A stretch of 64,000 bases of DNA. Origin: Azophilus sp965220835. Its GTDB lineage: Bacteria; Pseudomonadota; Gammaproteobacteria; Pseudomonadales; Azotimanducaceae. The translations under genes and the position numbers were made by a program. The stretch spans positions 2,046,001-2,110,000 of the forward strand of contig OZ244842.1 of assembly GCA_965220835.1 (NCBI GenBank). Direction: 5' to 3'. Positions within the stretch are counted from its first letter, which is position 1; every line of letters starts with the position of its first letter. Shown here piece by piece: positions 32,872-41,361 of the stretch. The notes below the pieces were generated by a model. The model worked only from the letters and a program-made list of their open reading frames with translations. It was not told the origin of the DNA and searched no databases.

Positions 32872-34410
32872 CTAGCTGCCCGAGACGCGACGGTCCTGCC
32901 CGGCCCAAAAGGGCTCGCGCAGGTCCTTGCGCTTGATCTTGCCCACTGGGCTTTTTGGCAGCGGCGCCGTGGTGATGGTGACGCCGCCGGGCTTCTTGTA
33001 GGAGCCGAGTTCCTGCGCTGCCAAGTCGATCACGTCATCGGCGGTCAGGTCGCCTTCATCCTTGACCACGCAGACGGCATGGGGCGTTTCGCCCCACTTG
33101 GGGTGGGGGACGCCGAAAACCGCCACCTCCAGCACCGCTGGGTGGTGGGCGATGGCGTTCTCGATTTCCGCCGGCCAGATGTTGAAGCCCCCAGAGATGA
33201 TCATGTCATCGGCCCGGTCCACGACGTAAAGGTAGCCGTTGGCATCGATGCGGCCGAGGTCGCCGGTCTTCACCCAGCCGTCGACCAAGCGCTCTTGGGT
33301 CGCCTGCTCGTTGTTCCAGAAGCCGGTCATCATGCCGTCGGACTTGGCGACGATCTCACCCACCTCGTTGGCCGGCAGCGGCTGGTTGTCCTCATCCCAG
33401 ATCGCCACCTCGGCAAAGGGCAGCGGCAGCCCGCAGGCCCGCAGCGGCGTTGAGCCCTCGACCTCACGAAACCACTGGCGCGGCCCCATCATCGACACCG
33501 GCAGCACCTCCGTCTGGCCATAGCCTTGGTAGAGCACGTCGCCAAACACCTCACGGGCCGCCAGGGCGGTGGCGTCCTGGATCGGCGCCGCGCCAATCAG
33601 CAGGCACTTCAGGCCGGAGAAGTCCCGGCCACGGGCGGTGTTGTCCTGCACGATGGCGTTGACCATGGTTGGCACCATGAAGCCGAAGGCAATGCCCTCG
33701 CGCTCAATCACTTCCAAGGTCTCCCCCACGTCGAAGTGGTCGAGCATGTGGTTGCAGCCGCCAGCCAGCCACATGGGCAGGTACTGGTATCCGGAGCCGT
33801 GGGAGATGGGGCCCAAGTGCAGGCACTTGTCGCCCGGCTCCACCGGAGGAAACGCATAGAACCAATCCCGCCCCGCCGCCAGCCAAGCCCGGTGCGTGTA
33901 GGCGACGCCCTTGGACTTGCCGGTGGTGCCGCCCGTGTGGCGGATGATGAACAGGTCGTCCTCGCCGATGTCCGGGTTCGGGTCGGCATCCGATTGGCCG
34001 GCCAGCCAGCTTTCGTAGTTGGCGTCGCGCACCCAGACGTGGGCCAGATCGGGCAGCTCATCCTCCAGGCCCGCCACTTCATCCCGATGGGCCTCGCTGA
34101 CGATCAACATCCGGCAACCCGTATGGCCCAGCATGTGCTGATGCGCGTCCCGCCCGTTGCGCGGGTACAGCGGCACCCGCACGAGATTGGCTGCGGCGGC
34201 GCCGCCGAAGAGGTCCGCCGCCTCGATGGAGTTGTCCTCCAGCACGCCGACTCGATCGCCCGGATTGAGGCCGGCGCCGAGCATGGCGTTGGCCAGCCGC
34301 ACGGAGCGGCGCCAGGACTCCGCAAAGGTCAGGCGGCGTTCGCCGTGCACCACGGCCTCCAAGCCGCTGTAGTGATCCGCCGCTCGCCGCATCAACGTGC
34401 GCACATCCAT
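32872..34410 (-). CDS. AMP-dependent acyl-CoA synthetase/ligase
   Basis: The 512-residue product has 'IIRHTGGTTGKSKGVAYTHR' (AMP-binding P-loop), 'YQGYGQTEVLPVSMM', 'YLYVVDRADDMIISGGFNIW' (hinge and C-terminal domain start) and 'PKSPVGKIKRKDLREPFW' with the catalytic Lys. It activates a carboxylic acid with ATP and coenzyme A. The N-terminal 'MDVRTLMRRAADHYSGL' fits the family. Specificity cannot be read; its neighbours suggest a role in a catabolic route. Confidence 0.93.
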   Translation of the reverse strand: MDVRTLMRRAADHYSGLEAVVHGERRLTFAESWRRSVRLANAMLGAGLNPGDRVGVLEDNSIEAADLFGGAAAANLVRVPLYPRNGRDAHQHMLGHTGCRMLIVSEAHRDEVAGLEDELPDLAHVWVRDANYESWLAGQSDADPNPDIGEDDLFIIRHTGGTTGKSKGVAYTHRAWLAAGRDWFYAFPPVEPGDKCLHLGPISHGSGYQYLPMWLAGGCNHMLDHFDVGETLEVIEREGIAFGFMVPTMVNAIVQDNTARGRDFSGLKCLLIGAAPIQDATALAAREVFGDVLYQGYGQTEVLPVSMMGPRQWFREVEGSTPLRACGLPLPFAEVAIWDEDNQPLPANEVGEIVAKSDGMMTGFWNNEQATQERLVDGWVKTGDLGRIDANGYLYVVDRADDMIISGGFNIWPAEIENAIAHHPAVLEVAVFGVPHPKWGETPHAVCVVKDEGDLTADDVIDLAAQELGSYKKPGGVTITTAPLPKSPVGKIKRKDLREPFWAGQDRRVSGS

Positions 34411-34533
34411 GAACCAGCCTCCTTGTAAGTGCCAGGCTCAACTTAACGAGTTTTCGCATCCAATTCGAGGGCTAACCGCGCCAATACGGGGACCGGCATC
34501 CCGACTCGATTGAATCTTGATTTGCCAACCGAG

Positions 34534-35301
34534 CTAGGTGATGTCCACGCCCACCGGGCAGTGGTCGGAGCCGGTGGCTTCGGGCCAGATGAAGGCGCTT
34601 TGCACCCGTTTGTCCGCCGATGGCGAGGCCAGCACGTAATCGATGCGCCAGCCGACGTTGCGCTCCCGAGCGCCGCCGAACTGCCGCCACCACGTGTAGT
34701 GGCCAGGCGCATCCGGGTGGCGGGCGCGGAAGGTGTCCACCCAGCCGGCGTGGAGCCATCGGCTGATCTCCGCCCGCTCCTCCGGCAGGAAGCCGCTGTT
34801 CTTGACGTTGCCCTTGGGCCGAGCCAAGTCGATGGCTTGGTGGGCGGTGTTGTAGTCGCCGGCGACGAACACCGGCCCTCGGCGGCGCAGGCGCTCAACG
34901 CGATCAAACACGGCGCGGTAGAAGTCCAGCTTGTACGGCACGCGGCTGTTGTCCCGCTCCCGGCCGCTGCCCTTGGGGAAATAGACGCTCGCCACCACCA
35001 AGCGCCCGAAGTGGGCGGCGATGAAGCGGCCCTCAACATCGAAGCGCGGCTCGAGCTTGGTTTCAATGCGGTCCGGCGCTTGGCGGCTGTACAGCGCCAC
35101 GCCGCTGTAGCCCGCACGCTCCGCCGGGGCAAATGCCGCCTGCCAGCCCGCCGGCGCCCGCACATCGGCATCAAGCTGCTCGGGAAAGGCGCGCACTTCC
35201 TGCAGGGCCAGCACGTCGGCGCCGCAATCGGCCAAAAAACCGCGAAAGCCCTTGCGCGTGCAGGCGCGCAGGCCATTGACGTTCCAACTCAAGATGCGCA
35301 T
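34534..35301 (-). CDS. xthA: Exodeoxyribonuclease III
   Basis: The 255-residue product has 'MRILSWNVNGLRACTRKGF', 'VLALQEVRAF' with the metal-binding Glu, 'FVAGDYNTAHQAIDLARPKG', 'NVGWRIDYVLASPSAD' and 'ATGSDHCPVGVDI' with the catalytic Asp-His. This is the family of apurinic endonucleases and 3'-5' exonucleases used in base excision repair. The start is ATG 35301. It is divergent from SDR 3. Confidence 0.9.
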   Translation of the reverse strand: MRILSWNVNGLRACTRKGFRGFLADCGADVLALQEVRAFPEQLDADVRAPAGWQAAFAPAERAGYSGVALYSRQAPDRIETKLEPRFDVEGRFIAAHFGRLVVASVYFPKGSGRERDNSRVPYKLDFYRAVFDRVERLRRRGPVFVAGDYNTAHQAIDLARPKGNVKNSGFLPEERAEISRWLHAGWVDTFRARHPDAPGHYTWWRQFGGARERNVGWRIDYVLASPSADKRVQSAFIWPEATGSDHCPVGVDIT

Positions 35302-35387
35302 GCAGGCGTTCCTGAAAATGGCGCACTATACTGACGCCGCTCGCGCGCCTCCTCAAGGCGCCTAGCCACTCACAGGAGAACGAATTC

Positions 35388-36266
35388 ATGCAGGACTTCG
35401 AAGGCAAGACTGCCGTGGTGACTGGCGCCGCCAGCGGCATTGGCCTCGCCTTGGCGGAACGCTTCGCCGCCGCCCGCATGCGGGTGGTGCTCGCCGACAT
35501 TGAGGAAGACGCCTTACGCCAAGCGGTAGAGCAGCTTGAGCAGCGCCAAGCCGACGTCATTGGCGTGCCGGTCAACACCATGGTTCGGGAGAGCGTTTTG
35601 CAGCTGGCCGAGCGGGCCATTGACGCCTACGGCAAGGTGCACGTGCTGTGCAACAACGCCGGGGTGGCCAGCACCTCCAGCGGCACCGCGGGGGTTTGGG
35701 AAGTGCCGAAATCAGACTGGGACTGGGTGCTCGGCGTCAACCTCCATGGCGTGCTGTACGGCTTGCAGGCCTTCGTGCCGCACATGCTGGCGCACGGCGA
35801 AAGCGGCCACATCGTCAATACCGCGTCGCTGGCCGCGTTGACGCCGGGCGGTGGCACCTACGGCGTCAGCAAGCACGGGGTTCTGGCCCTCACCGAAACC
35901 CTCTACAGGGATCTCAAGGCCAGAGACGCCGCCATCGGCGCCTCGGTGCTCTGCCCCGGCTTGGTCAACACCCGCATCTTCGATGCCGAGCGCAACCGCC
36001 CGTCGGAGCTGCCTGGCGATGGGTCCGAGGCCCCCTCGGAAGCCATGGCCGCCGTCGAGGCCCTGCTCAAGCAGGGCAAGGCACCCGCCGAAATCGCTGA
36101 GGCCGTGCTGCAATCCATGAAAGAGGATCGGCTCTACATCCTGCCCCACCCCGCGTGGGACGATTTCCTCAGGTCCCGACTGGAGCACATCCTCGCCCGG
36201 GGCGAGCCCGTCACCCTGGACCCGGCGGCGTTGGCAGCCGGCCTAGCCAAGGGCGAGCGGTTTTAG
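35388..36266 (+). CDS. Short-chain dehydrogenase/reductase 3
   Basis: The 292-residue product has 'VVTGAASGIGLALAERF', 'VHVLCNNAGVAS', 'HIVNTASLAALTPGGG' and 'YGVSKHGVLALTETLYRDL' with intact Tyr and Lys. The C-terminus is about 40 residues longer than in SDR 1 and 2 and ends 'AAGLAKGERF'. Start ATG 35388 has CAGGAGAAC upstream. It resembles SDRs of marine gammaproteobacterial lipid or steroid catabolism, but the substrate is unknown. Confidence 0.92.
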   Translation: MQDFEGKTAVVTGAASGIGLALAERFAAARMRVVLADIEEDALRQAVEQLEQRQADVIGVPVNTMVRESVLQLAERAIDAYGKVHVLCNNAGVASTSSGTAGVWEVPKSDWDWVLGVNLHGVLYGLQAFVPHMLAHGESGHIVNTASLAALTPGGGTYGVSKHGVLALTETLYRDLKARDAAIGASVLCPGLVNTRIFDAERNRPSELPGDGSEAPSEAMAAVEALLKQGKAPAEIAEAVLQSMKEDRLYILPHPAWDDFLRSRLEHILARGEPVTLDPAALAAGLAKGERF

Positions 36267-36289
36267 CCTCGGAGACCTGCTGACTCAGT

Positions 36290-37582
36290 TTAGGCCGCGC
36301 AAGCCAACTCTATGCGGTCGCGGTTCTGCCATTGCCGTTCGACGACTTCCTCAGAAACGCCGAACTCCGCGGCAATGGAAGCAGTGTCCTTACCGTCTTC
36401 CCGCATTGAGAGGATTTCCTCAATCGGAGCTAGCAATTCGGCAGCGAAGGCCCTCCCTAGAGCTTGGCGCGAGGCGTCGTGGAGATCGTTGACAACTGAT
36501 CGAGCCGCCAGGGGACCGCCAATGGCGTCACCCACTGCTCGACCAAACGCAAACAAGGCGCTATCGGGGCGCTGTCTCGCTCGATGACCACCACCTAGAT
36601 GGACCCGCACATCGCCTTGGTCAGATTGCACAAGCGCGCGAACACCTGAAATTGGTGCCGCCGAACTGAAATTGGGTGCCCCCAAGCGACGAGCCAAGGC
36701 GCTTACTGAACGAAAACGCTCGGCGAGACCAGCGTTGATCGCAGAGCGCACCCGGCGAGCGCAACGATAGCCCCTCGCCCATGGTGCATTAGGTTCCGAA
36801 CGCTCCTTTGACGCGCTTGGATTTTGGCGCAAGTCCTCGACTAGGGGTAGCCGAGATTTGTAGCGAGGGCGAGCTTCACAAACTCCGATCCATTTCAGTA
36901 CGTCGTTGAGCCGGTTCGCCTTTGCTCCTCCCACGGGCAAACCCGAAAGGAACTCCAACAGGGCTTCCCCTTCCAACAAGGCACCAGCCTGCTCAATGAA
37001 GTTGGCGGCTTGATCCGGCAGAGCATAAGGATCAAGGCCCATCGCCCCTGCAGCCTCGCAAAACGCTCGCTCATCAGCATCCTCAATCGAGGCGCGAACC
37101 CGTTCCCAACGCAATGTGAGTGCCGACCTTGGCACATCGGATGCCTGCAGGCGCTCCAACACTTGGTCAATCAAACCGCCATTTTCCGACTCGGCCCGGT
37201 CCTTGGACAGCACCTGCCTTGCACTACGATAGAAGAACACCGGGGGATTGAAGTACTCCCTCGCTTTGCACGTTGCCGTGAACCGCTCCCCGTCATAGCT
37301 CATGCGCAAATCGGGAAAGGCATAACCGCAACGATGATTGAACAGCCGAAACTCGTCGTCGCGACGACCAAACAGACGCCACCAGTCGAAAGCCAAGGCT
37401 TCTGCAATGGGGTAAGCGGACACAGTTGCTTCGTCCGACGGTTGGCGCACATCAGAAGCCGGCCCGCTGAAGTGCTCACAGACGTTCACTTCACCCACGA
37501 ATAACTGCAGATCCGCAATGGTCGCCCGTTCCTCCGCCGATGCATTGGGCGCGCCTTCATGCCATTTGAGGGAGAACCTCAC
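36290..37582 (-). CDS. ImmA/IrrE-like protein without HExxH
   Basis: GTG 37582, which overlaps the upstream stop as GTGA and has GGGAGGAGA before it, gives about 430 residues. The N-terminal half has 'PIAEALAFDWWRLFG' and 'HRCGYAFPDLRMSYDG'. The C-terminal part has 'VVNDLHDASRQALGRAFAAE', 'LLAPIEEILSM' and an HTH-like 'IAAEFGVSEEVVERQW', as in ImmA/IrrE family proteins. The metal-binding HExxH expected before 'FAAELLAP' is absent; the place reads 'SALFAFGRAVGDAIGG'. It is probably a non-peptidase sensor or partner. Together with the gene upstream it forms a two-gene unit of unknown role. Confidence 0.65.
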   Translation of the reverse strand: MRFSLKWHEGAPNASAEERATIADLQLFVGEVNVCEHFSGPASDVRQPSDEATVSAYPIAEALAFDWWRLFGRRDDEFRLFNHRCGYAFPDLRMSYDGERFTATCKAREYFNPPVFFYRSARQVLSKDRAESENGGLIDQVLERLQASDVPRSALTLRWERVRASIEDADERAFCEAAGAMGLDPYALPDQAANFIEQAGALLEGEALLEFLSGLPVGGAKANRLNDVLKWIGVCEARPRYKSRLPLVEDLRQNPSASKERSEPNAPWARGYRCARRVRSAINAGLAERFRSVSALARRLGAPNFSSAAPISGVRALVQSDQGDVRVHLGGGHRARQRPDSALFAFGRAVGDAIGGPLAARSVVNDLHDASRQALGRAFAAELLAPIEEILSMREDGKDTASIAAEFGVSEEVVERQWQNRDRIELACAA

Positions 37583-38016
37583 GGCATCTCCTCCCGCGTA
37601 ACGGGCCATCCCTTGTATTCGCCCTTTTCCGGGTTCACGCAAAGGCCCCGCCAGTGCGCTCCGTCGCTGTCGGTATGCCAGACGTGCTTGGGGAATAGGC
37701 GATCGCCGTCCACAAATCGGCACTGCCCATTGCGGATCGCCTCCCTGATCCAGAGGGTGGCCTTTTCCTGGTCTTCTTCCCTTATCAGATGACAAACCGT
37801 AGTGCGTTGCTTCTTCGGCCGTTGAATCCGGCCATCCTTGCGCTTGCGCGCACCGGGCAATCCACCCCACCAGCGCTTGGCCTTGTGCTCCTTACTTCCG
37901 ACATAGACCGCCGAACTCGCTGCCAAGTCCAAATCGGACTGGCCCCGGCTCGGCTGTGGAATGGGTTTTGGCCGCTTCACGTCAATGCCAACGTTTAATT
38001 GCAAGGCACGATCCAT
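37579..38016 (-). CDS. Hypothetical protein, first gene of the IrrE-like unit
   Basis: The 145-residue product is basic and shows 'WWGGLPGARKRKDGRIQRPK' and 'TDSDGAHWRGLCVNP' near the C-terminus. I recognise no family. The stop overlaps the GTG start of the IrrE-like gene by 4 bases. This tight coupling and the lower GC content suggest a mobile two-gene module (toxin-antitoxin or defence type). No start other than ATG 38016 is evident. Confidence 0.6.
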   Translation of the reverse strand: MDRALQLNVGIDVKRPKPIPQPSRGQSDLDLAASSAVYVGSKEHKAKRWWGGLPGARKRKDGRIQRPKKQRTTVCHLIREEDQEKATLWIREAIRNGQCRFVDGDRLFPKHVWHTDSDGAHWRGLCVNPEKGEYKGWPVTREEMP

Positions 38017-38116
38017 TCTAGCATCGGCTTGGATGACGCCCTAGAGCCAATGTCTCAAGCGGTTTGCGGAATATGGCCTGATGACTCGGCAGATGGCTGA
38101 GTGGCCATACCCAGGT

Positions 38117-38596
38117 TCACTCCTGCCAAACCAAGGGCGCGCCTTCGCCCTTCATCATCACGGCGCCGGCCATTACGCGGATGCGCCAAGGGCGCAGCTT
38201 GAGGGCGGCGAAGCTGGGGGAGGCGGCGTTGTCCCAACCGGGGATGATGGATGGGTCGTAGCCGACCGGGGCCGGGCCATTGGCGAACAGGTCCCACACC
38301 CTTTGCCGGGTGGCATCGTCGAAGGCCCACTCCGCGTGGCATTCGGCGACGCAGGTGTCCTGGTCCGGCGCCCAGTAGTTGCAGGAGAGGTGCGGGCTCG
38401 CCGCCAAGTGCGCGCGCTTGATCGGCGTTGGGCCGGTGGCGATCCAGCCGGTCAGCTCGGTGCCGTCCCACTCCCATATGGGGTGCAGCACGCGCGAGCG
38501 CGGACGGCCTTGGGCATCGACCGTTGCCGCGGAGCACCAAACGATGCGGTGCGCCATGTCGATGAAGGCTGGGGCGATTTCATTGAGAGTGGTCAT
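38117..38596 (-). CDS. Pyridoxamine 5'-phosphate oxidase-family protein
   Basis: The product of about 159 residues from ATG 38596 (AAGGAAA upstream) has 'HRIVWCSAATVDAQGRPRSR' and 'GWIATGPTPIKRAHLAASPH', the FMN-binding split-barrel pattern of the PNPOx-like family. Such proteins bind flavin or F420 and reduce small molecules; general function is unknown. The frame is open to 38638, but the earlier start lacks a ribosome site. Confidence 0.85.
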   Translation of the reverse strand: MTTLNEIAPAFIDMAHRIVWCSAATVDAQGRPRSRVLHPIWEWDGTELTGWIATGPTPIKRAHLAASPHLSCNYWAPDQDTCVAECHAEWAFDDATRQRVWDLFANGPAPVGYDPSIIPGWDNAASPSFAALKLRPWRIRVMAGAVMMKGEGAPLVWQE

Positions 38597-38718
38597 GGTG
38601 TTTCCTTGGTTTTCTTGATCGCGGGACAAGGTTATCAAGCGAGTCAGGGTCTTGCGGGCTGTTGTGCCCGGCGACCGCCCGCTTGTCGGTCTAAGGCATC
38701 ATCTCGTTCGGCTTTGGC

Positions 38719-40338
38719 TTACGAACTGCAGGACAGTTGGGAGCAGCCGACCCGGGTGCGGGCCCATTCCGGGCGCTTTTCCGCATATTGGTCCTTGCCG
38801 GGTTGCTGCGCGTAGGGATTGCGCAGCACGTCCTGGAGTTCGTGGATCAAGGACGCATCGCCCGCTTCCGCCTTGTCGATGGCCAGTTGGGCCAAGTAGT
38901 TGCGCAACACGTAGCGCGGGTTGGCCGCGTTCATGGCCGCCCGGCGCTCTTCGGGGGCGCGGCCTTCCTGCCGGGTGCGCATCAAGTAGGCGCGCAGCCA
39001 AGCGTTGATGCGTTCGCGGCGCTCGCCAACCACTTCATCGGGGCGGTAGTAAACGTGCAGCAGCTGATCCACCAGCGCACCGCCATTGTGCGGATCATCG
39101 CCTTCCAAAAGGTCGGGCGACAGGTCAGCCAAGTCGCGATGGAACAACGTCATGTCGGTTTCGGTCAGCTGGAGGATGGCATCGAGTTCCTCCAGCAGGC
39201 CGTTGTCCGCCTCCCCAAGGGAAGCGAAGCCAAGCTTGGCGCTCATCATGGCGCGCCAATGGGCCATGTAGCGGGCCTCGAAGTCCTTGAGCGCCTGCTC
39301 CAACGGCGCCGCCTCGCCGACCAGGGGATAGATGGCATTGGCCAGCTGCAGCAGGTTCCATTGGGCGATGGCCGGCTGGTGGGCGAAACGGTAGCGGCGC
39401 CCGCCGGCATCGGTGGTGTTCGGGGTCCAGTTGGGGTCGTAGTCCTCCAGCCAGCCGTAGGGGCCGTAGTCGATGGTCAGGCCCAGCACCGACATGTTGT
39501 CCGTGTTCATCACCCCGTGGACGAAGCCCACCCGCATCCAATGCGCCACCATCAGTGCGGTGCGTTCACAGACTTCGGCGAACCAGGCCACGGGCAGCGC
39601 CGCGTCGTCGGCTGCGCCGCCCTCCACCAGATGGGGAAAATCCGCCGCCACCGTGTAGTCGAAGAATGCCCGCAACAGGTCCGTCTCGCCGCGGGCGGCC
39701 AGCATTTGGAAGTGGCCGAAGCGGGTGAACGACGGCGCCACGCGGCAGACCACCGCCCCGGGCTCCAGTGCCGGGTGCCCATCGTATAGGATGTCCCGCA
39801 TGACGCTTTCGCCAGTCAACGCCAAGCTCAGCGCCCGCGTGGTGGGAACGCCCAAGTGGTGCATGGCCTCGCTGCACAGGAATTCGCGCACGGAGGAGCG
39901 CAGCACCGCCAAGCCGTCGGCCATGCGCGCGTAAGGGGTTGGCCCGGCGCCCTTGAGCTGCAGGGTTTGGCGGCCCTCGGGCCCGATCACCTCGCCCAGA
40001 TTAATGGCCCGGCCATCGCCAAGCTGGCCCGCCCAGTTGCCGAACTGGTGACCGCCATAGCAGGTGGCGTGGGGGTCCATGCCGGCCAGCACTTGATTGC
40101 CGGAGAACACCTGCACAAAGGCCTCCGATGTGCAGTCCTGCTCCGCAAGGCCAAGCAACTCGGCCACTTCGGTGGCGTAGGCAAGCAACTCCGGCGCCAC
40201 CACCGGCGTCGGCGATACCCGCGAGTAAAGCGCTTCGCGAACCTGCCGACGAGCGCTGCCCGTGATGGGGTCGGCAGGCAGTTCGCGGGTGAATCGATTG
40301 TCGAACGCCAGCGCCGATAGGCCCGTCATGGGCATCAT
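38719..40338 (-). CDS. selO: Protein adenylyltransferase SelO (YdiU/UPF0061)
   Basis: The 539-residue product has 'GGHQFGNWAGQLGDGRAINL', 'LQLKGAGPTPYARMADGLAV', 'HGVMNTDNMSVLGLTIDYGP' and 'YRFAHQPAIAQWNLLQLANA', the blocks of the SelO pseudokinase family, which transfers AMP to protein Ser, Thr or Tyr. The tail 'VGCSQLSCSS' carries Cys residues where some homologues have selenocysteine. It is 4 bases overlapped with the MaoC-like gene upstream. Confidence 0.93.
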   Translation of the reverse strand: MMPMTGLSALAFDNRFTRELPADPITGSARRQVREALYSRVSPTPVVAPELLAYATEVAELLGLAEQDCTSEAFVQVFSGNQVLAGMDPHATCYGGHQFGNWAGQLGDGRAINLGEVIGPEGRQTLQLKGAGPTPYARMADGLAVLRSSVREFLCSEAMHHLGVPTTRALSLALTGESVMRDILYDGHPALEPGAVVCRVAPSFTRFGHFQMLAARGETDLLRAFFDYTVAADFPHLVEGGAADDAALPVAWFAEVCERTALMVAHWMRVGFVHGVMNTDNMSVLGLTIDYGPYGWLEDYDPNWTPNTTDAGGRRYRFAHQPAIAQWNLLQLANAIYPLVGEAAPLEQALKDFEARYMAHWRAMMSAKLGFASLGEADNGLLEELDAILQLTETDMTLFHRDLADLSPDLLEGDDPHNGGALVDQLLHVYYRPDEVVGERRERINAWLRAYLMRTRQEGRAPEERRAAMNAANPRYVLRNYLAQLAIDKAEAGDASLIHELQDVLRNPYAQQPGKDQYAEKRPEWARTRVGCSQLSCSS

Positions 40339-41201
40339 GCCTCCCCGTAGCTCAAGAAGCCTTCGCTGACCGCAGGCTCCGATTTGGCGGTCAACACCTG
40401 GAAAAACAGGGTGTCCGCGGATTGTGCGAGCACTTCCAGGACAATGGTTGAAGGCATCAGCACCATGGCCCTGAAGTGGCCGCCGATGCGTCGCACCCGG
40501 CGGGGCTCGCCATCAAGGAACTCATCCACCAGCTTGGAGACCGCCAGTGCCAAGGTGGCCGTGCCGTGCAGGATGATGTCCGGCAGGCCAGCCTCCAACG
40601 CCACCCGTCGGTCGGTGTGGATGGGGTTCCAGATGCGCGCGCACTCCGTGTAAACATGGGCCGCGTTGGCCGCAACCGGGATCGGGAAACGCTGGGTTTC
40701 GCGCCAAGGCGACGGCGGTGCTGGGCGGGGCGGCGGCGCCTGGGCTGCCTTGCCTTCGCCGTTGAGGGCAACACCCCTCGCGATGCCGAGTTGCCAGGTG
40801 CGGGCCACCAATTCGCCGTCCGCGCTGCAGGTGTCGAGCCGGGTGGTGAGGGCAACCCCCGGCTTGATGGCCTCCATGCCGGTGACGGTCGCTTGGGTGG
40901 TAAGCGTCTCGCCTTCGGCAATGGGCCGCAGGATGTGCAGGTCATGCGCCGCATGGACGCCGCGGGCCGCCTCCGCAGGCGTCAAGGTATCGTAGCCCGG
41001 CATGTGCCGGCTGCTCAGGATGGTGGGCCACTCCAGGCAGACGGGAAACAGCGGATGGGCCACCACCTTGGCTTGGTCGGTGCCCAGGTAGGCTGGGTTG
41101 AAGTCGTTCAGCCCTGCGGCATAGGCCATGATCCAACGGGCGTCCACCTCGTGGCGGATGGGTTCCGTGGATTGGCCCACCAGCCTCGCATCATAGGGCA
41201 T
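40335..41201 (-). CDS. MaoC-type double-hotdog hydratase/dehydratase
   Basis: The 288-residue product has an N-terminal hotdog-like part ('DARWIMAYAAGLNDFNPAYL') and a C-terminal MaoC part ('WNPIHTDRRVALEAGLPDII', then 'LHGTATLALAVSKLVDEF'). The arrangement fits enoyl-CoA hydratase 2 and peroxisomal-type multifunctional hydratases. It hydrates or dehydrates an acyl-CoA. The stop overlaps the SelO start as ATGA. A role in lipid or branched-acid catabolism is likely; the exact substrate is unknown. Confidence 0.85.
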   Translation of the reverse strand: MPYDARLVGQSTEPIRHEVDARWIMAYAAGLNDFNPAYLGTDQAKVVAHPLFPVCLEWPTILSSRHMPGYDTLTPAEAARGVHAAHDLHILRPIAEGETLTTQATVTGMEAIKPGVALTTRLDTCSADGELVARTWQLGIARGVALNGEGKAAQAPPPRPAPPSPWRETQRFPIPVAANAAHVYTECARIWNPIHTDRRVALEAGLPDIILHGTATLALAVSKLVDEFLDGEPRRVRRIGGHFRAMVLMPSTIVLEVLAQSADTLFFQVLTAKSEPAVSEGFLSYGEA

Positions 41202-41263
41202 GGTTCACATCCTTCGGGAGAGCGGAAAACCCGAGCCAAACAAGTGGAGGGAGTGGCTGCGAA

Positions 41264-41280
41264 GTGCGGGCATCCGGCAC
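41264..41280. repeat. 17-base repeat, copy 1
   Basis: GTGCGGGCATCCGGCAC occurs here and again at 47250-47266 in the same orientation. Both copies are intergenic. The outer bases GTGC and GCAC are complementary. Too short for a firm assignment. Confidence 0.4.
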
Positions 41281-41282
41281 GG

Positions 41283-41361
41283 TTAGGGCTCGTCGCGTTC
41301 CAAAGCCGCATGCAAGGCCCGCACCGCAAGCTCCATGCAGCGTTCGGCAACGGCTCCTGCT
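41283..41361 (-). pseudogene. Second, diverged copy of the lysC 3' end
   Basis: Just after the lysC stop (41362-41364), in the other frame, the minus strand reads 'AERCMELAVRALHAALERDE', ending at TAA 41283-41285. The lysC gene itself ends with 'AERYMELAVRALHEAFELG'. Most differences between the two over about 17 codons are at third positions, so the copies diverged as coding sequence. I infer that it is the leftover end of an older lysC after replacement by a related copy. It has no start and is not expected to be expressed. Confidence 0.65.
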
